Positions 7,442-13,600 of a stretch of 13,600 bases of DNA are shown one piece after another. Below the pieces are notes generated by a model. That model saw only the letters and a program-made list of their open reading frames with translations, did no database searches and was not told the DNA's origin. The position numbers and the translations under genes are program-made. Source of the stretch: Candidatus Nitrosymbiomonas sp. (GTDB taxonomy: Bacteria; Sysuimicrobiota; Sysuimicrobiia; Sysuimicrobiales; Humicultoraceae); contig DYHL01000050.1 of assembly GCA_020724185.1 (NCBI GenBank), positions 1-13,600 of the forward strand, in the 5' to 3' direction. Positions within the stretch are counted from its first letter, which is position 1; every line of letters starts with the position of its first letter.

Positions 7442-7721
7442 CTGCGGTCTCCTTGCCCAAGTACTTCTTTGTCGCCTTACGGCTCGGGATGATCGTCTTG
7501 AGCACGACTTGCTCCTTCTCCTCTACGAACGGTACTAGGTAGGCGTAGTCCTCGCGTTGGACGACGAAGATGCGTTGGCCCCCGTACAGTTCCTGGTTCG
7601 GATGCTCCAAGATATCGAGGATAGCGCCACGCTCGATATGGAAGATGATCTCCTCAAAAGACACACCTCGTTGCGCCTTCAGCTTCTCGTTCTTCTCCCA
7701 GTCCCATGTGAAGTACTTCAC
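7428..7721 (-). CDS. BrnT family type II toxin (putative RNase)
   Basis: The 97-residue protein starts FTWDWEKNEKLKAQRGVSFEE, close to the BrnT opening pattern F-x-WD-x-x-KN. It continues with an ILDILEHPNQ segment, a Tyr-rich strand and the C-terminal block LKTIIPSRKATKKYL. BrnT proteins have an RNase-like (RelE-related) fold and arrest translation. The toxin precedes the antitoxin, as in brnTA. The frame is open far upstream without an ATG, so I place the start at the GTG at 7721-7719, where the family similarity begins. Only AGGA directly abuts it, which is too close for a normal ribosome site. The predicted transcript start falls on this GTG, suggesting leaderless translation. The family call is good; the start is inferred. 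Confidence 0.83.
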   Translation of the reverse strand: MKYFTWDWEKNEKLKAQRGVSFEEIIFHIERGAILDILEHPNQELYGGQRIFVVQREDYAYLVPFVEEKEQVVLKTIIPSRKATKKYLGKETADDEA

Positions 7722-7726
7722 TCCTG

Positions 7727-7741
7727 CATCGTAACACGATG
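7727..7741. promoter_or_regulatory. Inverted repeat over the -10 box, likely antitoxin operator
   Basis: CATCGT-AAC-ACGATG is a perfect 6-3-6 inverted repeat. It covers the whole -10 hexamer of the toxin-antitoxin promoter and part of its spacer, the usual place for a ribbon-helix-helix antitoxin to bind and block RNA polymerase. The repeat is seen directly; its role as operator is inferred from position and from known autoregulation of such pairs. Confidence 0.6.
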
Positions 7742-7756
7742 TGTGCCTTTTGGCAA
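7728..7756 (-). promoter_or_regulatory. Promoter of the toxin-antitoxin operon
   Basis: On the minus strand TTGCCA (7756-7751) is followed by exactly 17 bases and then TACGAT (7733-7728). These match the -35 and -10 consensus at 4 of 6 positions each, with ideal spacing. The seventh base after the -10 box is 7721, the G of the toxin GTG, so the predicted mRNA would have no leader. It separates the toxin-antitoxin pair transcriptionally from the GNAT operon upstream. Confidence 0.6.
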
Positions 7757-7772
7757 CGAGCGCGCAGGAGCT

Positions 7773-7786
7773 GCGGGCGCGCCCGC
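7773..7786. repeat. 14-bp perfect palindrome between GNAT and toxin promoter
   Basis: GCGGGCGCGCCCGC is a perfect palindrome 18 bases past the GNAT stop and 16 bases upstream of the toxin -35 box. It has no loop and no T-run, so it is a poor intrinsic terminator. It could be a second regulator site or GC-rich chance. Confidence 0.3.
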
Positions 7787-7804
7787 GGGAGGCCTGACCG
7801 GCCG

Positions 7805-8371
7805 CTACCCTGCCCGATCCGGCGTGTCGCTCCGAGCGGCGAAGTAGTCCTCGTCGAGGATCGCGTACCGGACCGTGTCGTGCCACCGGCCCTCTGCCCA
7901 GATCCGCTTGCGGAAGACGCCCTCGCGCCTGTAGCCCACCCTCTCCAGTGCCTGCTGGCTGGCCGTGTTCTCCGCGAGAGCCTCGGATTCAATCCGGTGC
8001 AGGTTGAGGGTCTCGAAGGCGAACTTCGTGCGCACCCGCATCGTGTCGGTGGCGTAGCCCCGCCCCCAGGCATCCTTTTCTCCGATGACGATACCGCTGG
8101 TGGCCCGCCGCTGCCTCCAGTCTATGGCGTGGAGGCCGGTGAAGCCGATGTGCCGGTTGCGCTCGTCATGGATCGCCCAAGCGTAGTCGGTATCCCGCTT
8201 CTGCACCTTCTGGAACCACTCTTCCTCCATGCCCGGGGTCACGCCGGTTGAGAGGTTGAGATACCGCGTGACCTCCGGGTCGTTCATCCACCGCAGCGCA
8301 TTGTCGAAGTGCAGCGAGCGGTCAACGGGGACCAGCCGCACCTTCTCACCACGCAGGCCCACGACCTCCAT
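7805..8371 (-). CDS. GNAT family N-acetyltransferase, RimJ/RimL type
   Basis: The 188-residue cytoplasmic enzyme transfers an acetyl group from acetyl-CoA to an amine; the substrate is unknown. The opening GEKVRLVPVD and the WMNDPEVTRYLNL block at about 28-40 are typical of the RimJ/RimL subgroup that acetylates protein N-termini or small amines. Motif A with the pyrophosphate-binding loop lies at about 94-108 (IVIGEKDAWGRGYAT), followed by the NLHRIESEALAENTAS block and the GYRREGVFRKR strand near the end. AAGGAGGA at 8378-8385, six bases before the ATG, fixes the start; the frame remains open further upstream but without any comparable site. It follows the nitrilase gene by 49 bases and is probably the last gene of the transporter-nitrilase unit. 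Confidence 0.88.
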   Translation of the reverse strand: MEVVGLRGEKVRLVPVDRSLHFDNALRWMNDPEVTRYLNLSTGVTPGMEEEWFQKVQKRDTDYAWAIHDERNRHIGFTGLHAIDWRQRRATSGIVIGEKDAWGRGYATDTMRVRTKFAFETLNLHRIESEALAENTASQQALERVGYRREGVFRKRIWAEGRWHDTVRYAILDEDYFAARSDTPDRAG

Positions 8372-8420
8372 CGTTGATCCTCCTTTCGTCTCATTGTCGC
8401 CGCGTTGTCGCTGCCGCGCG

Positions 8421-9548
8421 CTAGGCCGCCCCGGGCGGTAACGGGAACCTCCTGCCGCCTGGATGGCGCTGCCGGTATTCCTCGTAGGCGCCCGGGAAGT
8501 ACTTCCGGTAGAGGGCCAGGTTGAATCCCTCAGCGACGTCCGAGGTGCGCCACAGTGCATGGAGCGCCTCGTAGTCAAGGTCGGCGACCACGATCTCCTC
8601 CTGGTCCCACGACGCCGCCTGGGTCAAGATGCCGGAACCGTCCGGGGTCAACTCGACCGGTGCCAAGATCGCGCTCCGGCCGGTGATCGTCATCCCCAGA
8701 ACCCGGCCTACCATCGCGGCGTGGACCCCGTAGGTAAGACTTTCCTGCACGCGCGGCCACAGCCCGCGCAGCGCCTTCCAGGGGTTGTAGCGGTCCTCCT
8801 GCACGTCGCACGCCGGGATCAGGATCACCTCTGCTCCCAGACCTGCCAGGATGCGCGAGGTCTCGAAGTACGTGGCGTCCATGCAGATTGGGAACCCCAG
8901 GGCGCCCGCCGGCGTGCGCACAACGCGCAGATCGTCGCCTGCCTCCAGTCCCCACGATGCTTCGAGCGGCAGCAGGTGGCACTTCGCCTGCCGTCCCAGC
9001 AGCGCGCCGTCCGGGCCGAAGAGGTAGCCAACGTTAAGCACGGCCCCGCGCTCGTCCGGCAGCATCGCGCTCCCGCTGGCGATGTAGACGCCGAGCCGCC
9101 GGGCCACCTCTGAGAAGGTCGTCTCGTAGGCCGCGCGGACCGCCGGGCCGATGAAGCGCAGGATCTCCGCCGGCCTGACGCTCGGACCGGCTACCGCTCC
9201 GGTGGCCTGTGCGAGCGAGACATCGTCGGGCAGACCGTCGAGCCCGGGCAGGAGCCCTGCGAGGTGAGTGCCGCTGTCCTCTGGGAAGACGATCAACTGC
9301 GCGCCCAGGGCCGCGGCGTCGCGCGCGTGCGACGCGATCATCTGCGCGTATTCGGTTGCGTCGCCGATGAGCCGCAGCCGCATTTGCACCGCGGCAACCC
9401 GTACCTGGGGCGATGGCAGCGACGCGCAGTTGTGCGTACGCTCGATCCGCATGCGGTCGAGCGCAGCGCGGATGAGGCCGGGCCGGGTGCGCCATCCAAG
9501 CCAGTGCCGGAAGGCGGCTTCGCGCAACCGCGCGCTAAGGCCCATCAT
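8421..9548 (-). CDS. Carbon-nitrogen hydrolase (nitrilase superfamily), catalytic triad intact
   Basis: The 375-residue protein has a basic N-terminal extension of about 48 residues and then a nitrilase-fold domain starting QVRVAAVQM. The Glu-Lys-Cys triad is present: Glu90 in LIVFPEDSGTH, Lys189 in QAKCHLLPLE and Cys222 in GFPICMDATY. Members hydrolyse nitriles, amides or N-carbamoyl compounds through a thioester on the cysteine; the substrate here cannot be read from the sequence. Two adjacent ATGs (9548, 9545) overlap the end of the upstream paralog by 11-14 bp, implying translational coupling. No good Shine-Dalgarno site is seen. The C-terminal part after the domain (NLALYRKYFPGAYEEY) has a clear counterpart in the upstream paralog, so the two arose by duplication. 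The reading frame stays open further upstream, but that part is out-of-frame shadow of the paralog. Confidence 0.87.
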   Translation of the reverse strand: MMGLSARLREAAFRHWLGWRTRPGLIRAALDRMRIERTHNCASLPSPQVRVAAVQMRLRLIGDATEYAQMIASHARDAAALGAQLIVFPEDSGTHLAGLLPGLDGLPDDVSLAQATGAVAGPSVRPAEILRFIGPAVRAAYETTFSEVARRLGVYIASGSAMLPDERGAVLNVGYLFGPDGALLGRQAKCHLLPLEASWGLEAGDDLRVVRTPAGALGFPICMDATYFETSRILAGLGAEVILIPACDVQEDRYNPWKALRGLWPRVQESLTYGVHAAMVGRVLGMTITGRSAILAPVELTPDGSGILTQAASWDQEEIVVADLDYEALHALWRTSDVAEGFNLALYRKYFPGAYEEYRQRHPGGRRFPLPPGAA

Positions 9549-10500
9549 TGGCCACCGCCGGGCCGCCACGCCACCGCTCGTAGATCTCCGGCAGGTAGCG
9601 GGCGTACAGCGTAGGGTTGAGCTGAGAGAAGATGTCGTAGGCGCGCACGACCTCCTGCAGCGCCGCCAGGTCGAGGTCCGCGGTGAGCAGGCAGTCCCCG
9701 TCGCTGTCCAGGACCGACAGCCAGCCGGTCTCGCCATCGGTCATCTCCACCGGCGCGACCGCCACGGTGCGGGACTGCCAGTGACCACCGGATGCGGCAC
9801 CGCACAGGCCGACCTCGATCCCGAAGACCTGGTTCTGCTGCACCTGCTGCCAGAGGCCCCGCCACTGGTGCCGTGCCGCGTAGGGATGTGGGACCGCGAC
9901 CGGACAGGCCAGGGCAACGGCATCCTGCAGCGCCAGGATCCGCGCCGCTTCCGGGTACCACAGATCGGTCCCGATGAGGATCCCAATGCGGCCGGCCGGG
10001 GTGTCGGCGGGTCGCAGATCGTCCCCTGGCACCCATCCCATCCGCCGCTCGGTCGCCGTCAGGTGCGTCTGCACCTGCCAGCGCACGACCATACCCTCGG
10101 GCGTGATGAGGGGCGCCACGTGGTGCCAGGCGCCGGGCGGCCCGGTGCTGCCTTCTCCGCCAGGGGCCGGTACGCTGGCTGGCCACACCACCGTGCCTGG
10201 GAGCAGCGTCACGCGATATCCCTGCGCCAGGCGGCGCGCGGCCTGCAGCCACTCTGCCGCGACACTGGCCGCTTCCGCCGCGCGCTCCTGCGGCCAGGGC
10301 TCCGCAAAGGGAACAGCCAGGCCCAGCGAGGCGATCACATAGAACGTGCCGGTGTGCGCAGGGAAGATCACCAGCCGCGCGCCGCCACCGGCGGCCTCCT
10401 CGACGAACCGGGCCGTGGCGGTCAGCACGGCCCTGGCTGTGCCAAGGCCTCCGGCATCGAGTTGCACCGCGGCGCAACGGATGGTCGAGGCGCTGCTCAC
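9535..10500 (-). CDS. Nitrilase-fold protein lacking all three catalytic residues (probable pseudoenzyme)
   Basis: The 321-residue protein aligns along its whole length with the nitrilase encoded next to it: STIRCAAVQLD at the start, LVIFPAHTGT, THLTATE, GDDLR-x-x-x-TPAG, APVEMT, and the tail NPTLYARYLPEIYERW. At the triad positions it has Ala48 for Glu (FPA for FPE), Gln144 for Lys (VQTHL for AKCHL) and Gly177 for Cys (LIGTD for PICMD). The fold core and the structural Glu151 are retained and the frame is unbroken, so this looks like a maintained non-catalytic protein, not decay. It starts at a GTG sharing GTGA with the transporter stop and ends inside the start of the active paralog, so all three are coupled. 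A partner or regulator of the active nitrilase is the simplest idea; a small-molecule-binding role is also possible. Confidence 0.85.
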   Translation of the reverse strand: MSSASTIRCAAVQLDAGGLGTARAVLTATARFVEEAAGGGARLVIFPAHTGTFYVIASLGLAVPFAEPWPQERAAEAASVAAEWLQAARRLAQGYRVTLLPGTVVWPASVPAPGGEGSTGPPGAWHHVAPLITPEGMVVRWQVQTHLTATERRMGWVPGDDLRPADTPAGRIGILIGTDLWYPEAARILALQDAVALACPVAVPHPYAARHQWRGLWQQVQQNQVFGIEVGLCGAASGGHWQSRTVAVAPVEMTDGETGWLSVLDSDGDCLLTADLDLAALQEVVRAYDIFSQLNPTLYARYLPEIYERWRGGPAVANDGP

Positions 10501-11735
10501 CGCGCCCCCCGGATGCGCCAGATCAGCGCCGAGCCTATCAACAGGTAGACCGCGCCGGCAACCAACAGCACCACATAACCCAGGTTGGGTTCCCGAATAT
10601 TGAACGCATCGAGCATCGGCCCGCCGGCCAGCGGCGCCAGTACTTGCGGAAGCGTGGTGGCGATGCCCCAGATCCCCATGTCCTTGGCGGCCGCGGTCTC
10701 CCGCGACGGCAGCACGTCGGTCGCCAGCGCCCAGTCCACGCTGATGAACGCCCCGTAGCCCAGGCCGAACACCACCGAGAGGCCCAGCAGCAGCGGGAAG
10801 CTGGGCGCGGTGAGGAACAACAGGCATGGCGCGGCCATCATCACCGCGGAAGCGGACACGATGCCCCGCCTGCCCACGCGGTCAGAGAGCCAGCCGGCGA
10901 GCAGCGCGCTGGCCAGCGCGCCTATCACCACGACGGCGCTCACGGTCCCGGTCGCCTCCTTGAAGCGGGCGATGCCCATGAAGTCCTTGAGGAAGTACTG
11001 GAGGAAGTTGAACACGGTATAGAAGCCCATCAAGACGAACAGGCGTGAGACGAACAGCCAGGCGAAATCCGGGTGCCGGCGCGGGTCCACCCAGAACCCC
11101 CGCAGGAACTTCCCGAGATCGAACGGACCGGAGGGTTGGGGCCGGGGCTCGCGCACGCGCCAAACCGTGATCGCCAGCGTCACGACGAGCACCGCCGCGA
11201 TCAGCCAGTAGACCTGGAGCCGGTAGCCGCGCTCCAACAGCACGCCGGCAGCCACCGCTGCGGCAATCGTGCCGAGCATGGTCATTAGCCCCATCCACCC
11301 CGATGCCACGCCGCGCTGATCATCGGGGACCAGGTCGGGGATGAGGCCGCTGTAGGCCGATCCGCCCAGATTGTTGGAAAACTGCACCAGCCAGTAGGCG
11401 GCCACGAAGGCCATGAGGGTTGGGGACGCGCCCATGAACGCGAGGGCGGCCACGTTCAGGATGCCGCCCGCGAGCATGAACGGTCGCCGCCGGCCCATCG
11501 CGGCGCGGCTGCGATCGGACAGCGCGCCGGCGAGGGGCATCACGATCATGGCGATGGCCGCCCCGCCTGCGAAAACAAGGGAGAGGGCACGGCCCTTCTC
11601 CGCGTCCGGGACGAACCGCAGCACCTCGGCAGGGATCACAATGGCGAGCAACGCGCCCCAATGGAAGTTGAGCCCGAACCAGTAGAGGCTGATCGAGAGT
11701 AGATCGCCGGCGGTCATGCGCCGTCGCGGTTCCAT
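10497..11735 (-). CDS. MFS transporter, sugar/GPH-like
   Basis: The 412-residue integral membrane protein has about twelve hydrophobic helices. The motif between helices 2 and 3, GALSDRSRAAMGRRRP (70-85), and its repeat in the second half (LAGWLSDRVGRRG) are the MFS signature. The opening SISLYWFGLNFHWGALL and the GRRRPF form resemble the glycoside-pentoside-hexuronide and sucrose-type symporters, so a sugar or glycoside substrate is plausible but unproven. GGGGGTGA precedes two possible starts, GTG at 11738 and ATG at 11735; I chose the ATG. The stop TGA overlaps the GTG of the non-catalytic nitrilase-like gene by 4 bases, which makes it the first gene of a coupled unit. It is divergent from the GH1 gene, with about 95 bases between them. 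Family is secure; substrate is not. Confidence 0.88.
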   Translation of the reverse strand: MEPRRRMTAGDLLSISLYWFGLNFHWGALLAIVIPAEVLRFVPDAEKGRALSLVFAGGAAIAMIVMPLAGALSDRSRAAMGRRRPFMLAGGILNVAALAFMGASPTLMAFVAAYWLVQFSNNLGGSAYSGLIPDLVPDDQRGVASGWMGLMTMLGTIAAAVAAGVLLERGYRLQVYWLIAAVLVVTLAITVWRVREPRPQPSGPFDLGKFLRGFWVDPRRHPDFAWLFVSRLFVLMGFYTVFNFLQYFLKDFMGIARFKEATGTVSAVVVIGALASALLAGWLSDRVGRRGIVSASAVMMAAPCLLFLTAPSFPLLLGLSVVFGLGYGAFISVDWALATDVLPSRETAAAKDMGIWGIATTLPQVLAPLAGGPMLDAFNIREPNLGYVVLLVAGAVYLLIGSALIWRIRGAR

Positions 11736-11738
11736 CAC

Positions 11739-11829
11739 TCACCCCCGGCAGGAAGCTTTGCGGCTTGCCAGGAAGCGACCCTAGAGCCGGATTCTACCCG
11801 CGGAGTTCCACACACGGAGGAGGACCCCT
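11739..11829. promoter_or_regulatory. Divergent intergenic region with a candidate -10 box for the transporter operon
   Basis: This is the only shared control region for the transporter-nitrilase unit and the GH1 gene. On the minus strand TAGAAT (11796-11791) matches the -10 consensus at 5 of 6 positions, about 56 bases before the transporter start, but I see no good -35 at normal spacing. On the plus strand TTGCCA at 11765-11770 resembles a -35 without a clear -10. GGAGGAGGA at 11816-11824 is the ribosome site for the GH1 TTG start. No convincing operator repeat was found. Confidence 0.35.
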
Positions 11830-13116
11830 TTGCCCACGCGGTTTCCAGACGGTTTCCTGTGGGGCACCGCGGCCAGCGCCTACCAGTTCGAGGGCGGCAA
11901 TACCTCCAGCGACTGGTGGGCATGGGAGCAGCAGCCCGGACGCATCCTGAACGGCGATCGGTCAGGCTTGGCCTGCGACTGGTGGCGCCACGCCGAAGCG
12001 GATTTCGACCTGATGGTCGCGCTCCATCAGAACGCCCTGCGGCTATCGGTCGAGTGGGGCCGGCTCGAACCCGAAGAGGGTCGGTGGGACCGGCCCGCTG
12101 AGGAGCGCTATCTCGAGATGCTGCGCGGTCTGCGGGATCGGGGAATCGAGCCGCTGGTTACGCTGAACCACTTCACCCTGCCGCGGTGGGTGGCGGAACG
12201 GGGTGGATGGCTGTGGGATGGGATCGTGCCGGCGTTTGGCGCGTTTGCGGGTCGGTTCGCCCGGGCTGCGGGCCGCGCAGCCTCCGGCGGCGCGCCGCTC
12301 GTTGACTTCTGGATTACGATCAACGAGCCGGTCGGTCATCTCATCAGCGCCTACATCCTGGGACGGTTTGCACCAGGGCGGGCCGGCCTCGCCGCCTTCA
12401 CCCGGGCGCTGGTGCGGTCGGTGCAGGCCCACGCGGTAGCTTACCATGCCGTCCACGAGGCGCAGCCCGCGGCCCGGGTGGGTCTGGCAGCGTACCTGCG
12501 GCCGGCCGTGCCGGCCAACCCGCGTTCCCCGCTCGACCGTTGGGTGGCGCGCCGGCTCGACCACATCGTCAACTGGATGTATCTCGACGCGCTTGCGACG
12601 GGAAGGCTAGCAGGACCGTTTGGAGTGCGTTTCCGGGTACCACAGGCATCCGGCACAATGGACTTCCTGGGGGTGAACTACTACACCCGCAGCCGCGTCG
12701 CGTTCGATCTGCGCCGGCCCGGCCACCTGTTCGTGCGCGACGAGCCGCCATCAGGCGCGGTGATCAGCGACGGCGGCTACAGCGAGATCTATCCTGACGG
12801 GCTCCTGGCCGTGCTCGGGGCCGTCCGCCGGTACGGCTTGCCGGTGTACATCACCGAGAACGGCCTGCCCGACGCCGATGACGACCTCCGGCCCGGGTTC
12901 ATCGTCGAGCACCTGCGCCGGGTGGCCCAGGCAGTGGATGAAGGATGCCCGGTGCGCGGCTACTATCACTGGTCGCTGGTGGACAACTTTGAGTGGGCCG
13001 ACGGGTGGAGTCTGCGCTTCGGCCTCTACGCGTTGGATCCGGCGACGCAGGTGCGGACGGCCAGGCCCAGCGCAGCGCTGTACGGGGAGATCAGCAGGAG
13101 CAACGCCCTGCCGTAG
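11830..13116 (+). CDS. GH1 family beta-glycosidase (beta-glucosidase-like)
   Basis: The 428-residue retaining glycosidase removes beta-linked sugars from oligosaccharides or aryl/alkyl glycosides. The N-terminal FLWGTAASAYQFEGG (Gln19 for glycone binding), TLNHFTLPRW, the acid/base Glu166 in TINEP and the nucleophile Glu343 in YITENG are all present, as is the glycone-site NFEW in the stretch ending WSLRFGLY. The length is a little under the usual 440-480. There is no signal peptide, so it acts in the cytoplasm, presumably on an imported glycoside. The TNHF-type TLNHFTLP form resembles Sulfolobus-type enzymes more than classical BglA, so specificity (gluco, galacto, manno) is open. It starts at TTG with GGAGGAGGA five bases upstream. 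It is divergent from the MFS transporter and ends 12 bases from a convergent esterase. Both catalytic glutamates argue against a plant-type myrosinase mechanism. Confidence 0.92.
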   Translation: MPTRFPDGFLWGTAASAYQFEGGNTSSDWWAWEQQPGRILNGDRSGLACDWWRHAEADFDLMVALHQNALRLSVEWGRLEPEEGRWDRPAEERYLEMLRGLRDRGIEPLVTLNHFTLPRWVAERGGWLWDGIVPAFGAFAGRFARAAGRAASGGAPLVDFWITINEPVGHLISAYILGRFAPGRAGLAAFTRALVRSVQAHAVAYHAVHEAQPAARVGLAAYLRPAVPANPRSPLDRWVARRLDHIVNWMYLDALATGRLAGPFGVRFRVPQASGTMDFLGVNYYTRSRVAFDLRRPGHLFVRDEPPSGAVISDGGYSEIYPDGLLAVLGAVRRYGLPVYITENGLPDADDDLRPGFIVEHLRRVAQAVDEGCPVRGYYHWSLVDNFEWADGWSLRFGLYALDPATQVRTARPSAALYGEISRSNALP

Positions 13117-13128
13117 ACGGTTCCCGAA

Positions 13129-13600
13129 TCATCGCCTGATGGAGTGTCGCCTGAAGAAATCCCAGATGACCTCGTTGGCGTAGATGTCCCTGCTCGTTCT
13201 GCCGATCACGCGCTCCGGGAGATACTGAAACCCTCCGGGCCAGGTATGCCCGCCGCCCTCGACCGCGTACACGACCACCTCGGCGCCCTCGCTGCACCCA
13301 CCGTAAGCCTCGCGGCGCACGCGCGTGCCGTCGTTGGGATCCCGGTCGGGCTCGAGGGTGACGGTTGGGGACGGCGCACAGCGGTTGTGGGTGACCCAGT
13401 GCCGTACCGTGTCGGCCACCGACAACACCCTCCCGACGGCGCGGCCGCCGGGGAACCCCAGGTTTCCCCCGTCCCACGGGACCAGGGGATCGTGCGTGCC
13501 CGGGATCAACACGACCGGGATCGGCCTGGCCGGAGCGCGCATCGCGGCGATCTTGTCGGTTGCGGAGATGGCGACGGGCGCGATCGCGGCGATACCGTGG
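13129..13600 (-). CDS. LpqC/PHB-depolymerase-like esterase, partial (N-terminus outside window)
   Basis: The last 157 or so codons of an alpha/beta hydrolase run off the right edge. The part inside begins GIAAIAPVAIS and contains VVLIPGTHDPLVPWDGG, in which the Asp of GTHDP is the expected catalytic acid, and GGGHTWPGG with the catalytic His, close to the C-terminus. This is the signature of the LpqC/poly(3-hydroxybutyrate) depolymerase/feruloyl-esterase-like group of secreted esterases. The nucleophile Ser (GxSxGG) and any signal peptide would be encoded beyond the window. Two cysteines in the visible part (HNRCAP and GGCSEG) could form a disulphide, as in exported members. It is convergent with the GH1 gene 12 bases away. 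The group is secure; the ester substrate is unknown. Confidence 0.85.
   Translation of the reverse strand, partial: HGIAAIAPVAISATDKIAAMRAPARPIPVVLIPGTHDPLVPWDGGNLGFPGGRAVGRVLSVADTVRHWVTHNRCAPSPTVTLEPDRDPNDGTRVRREAYGGCSEGAEVVVYAVEGGGHTWPGGFQYLPERVIGRTSRDIYANEVIWDFFRRHSIRR

Noticed and set aside
7722..7886. Longer toxin starting at 7886
   Set aside because: The extension is antisense-type low-complexity sequence overlapping the GNAT gene and would run across the promoter. BrnT similarity begins at the GTG at 7721.
7739..8251. Plus-strand open frame of about 170 codons
   Set aside because: It is antisense to the GNAT gene and the toxin promoter, with no ribosome site and no recognisable domain.
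8426..8438. CCGCC-type hairpin at the end of the nitrilase gene as a terminator
   Set aside because: It is made of the final Pro-Pro-Gly-Ala codons, has no T-run, and is followed by a gene with a strong ribosome site that is probably in the same operon.
9549..9737. N-terminal extension of the active nitrilase to an upstream start at 9737
   Set aside because: This part is an out-of-frame reading of the upstream paralog, rich in Arg, Thr and Ser with no nitrilase similarity. The adjacent ATGs at 9548/9545 are better.
9268..10548. Long plus-strand open frame of about 426 codons
   Set aside because: It is antisense to the two nitrilase-fold genes, whose family motifs are unmistakable. Its translation has no family-like pattern.
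1..13600. CRISPR array, insertion sequence, tRNA or integration site
   Set aside because: No regularly spaced direct repeats, transposase or integrase motifs, terminal inverted repeats or tRNA-like cloverleaf were found on either strand.

Overview
The window looks like a chromosomal segment of a GC-rich, probably uncultivated bacterium. Genes are very tightly packed, most have clear Shine-Dalgarno sequences, and GTG and TTG starts are common. Nothing in it fixes the phylum. The mix of a DUF3048 (YerB-like) protein, a long-form nucleoside diphosphate kinase, an uncleaved-looking membrane anchor on NrfA and a fused OtsA-OtsB protein is compatible with a deep-branching, terrabacterial-type lineage (Chloroflexota or Armatimonadota-like). 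That placement is inference only. I see no rRNA, tRNA, CRISPR array, insertion sequence or phage gene, and no gene-free stretch longer than about 300 bases.

Layout from left to right: (1) the C-terminal part of a YihY/BrkB-family membrane protein, broken by a one-base frameshift at a C-run, followed after 5 bases by a fused trehalose-6-phosphate synthase/phosphatase. (2) A convergent DUF3048 protein whose end overlaps the trehalose gene by 41 bp. (3) A long-form nucleoside diphosphate kinase, divergent from DUF3048 and overlapping by 9 bp a convergent gene of unknown function. (4) nrfA-nrfH, a respiratory ammonifying nitrite reductase with its quinol-oxidising membrane subunit, in the order A then H. 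(5) A BrnT-type toxin with a CopG/ribbon-helix-helix antitoxin on the minus strand. Its promoter has a 15-bp inverted repeat over the -10 box and a predicted transcript start exactly on the toxin GTG. (6) A four-gene minus-strand unit: MFS transporter, nitrilase-fold protein without catalytic residues, nitrilase with an intact Glu-Lys-Cys triad, and a RimJ/RimL-type GNAT acetyltransferase. (7) Divergent from the transporter, a GH1 beta-glycosidase. (8) A convergent partial LpqC/PHB-depolymerase-like esterase running off the right edge.

Functionally, regions 1-4 are housekeeping, stress-protection (trehalose) and anaerobic nitrite respiration genes. The least ordinary part is 7805-13116. A sugar-transporter-like MFS protein is translationally coupled to a pair of nitrilase paralogs, one apparently a pseudoenzyme, and faces a GH1 glycosidase. 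This could be a pathway that imports a glycoside, releases its aglycone and hydrolyses a nitrile or amide, with the dead paralog as a structural or regulatory partner. The residue substitutions and gene overlaps are read directly from the sequence; the pathway is a hypothesis.
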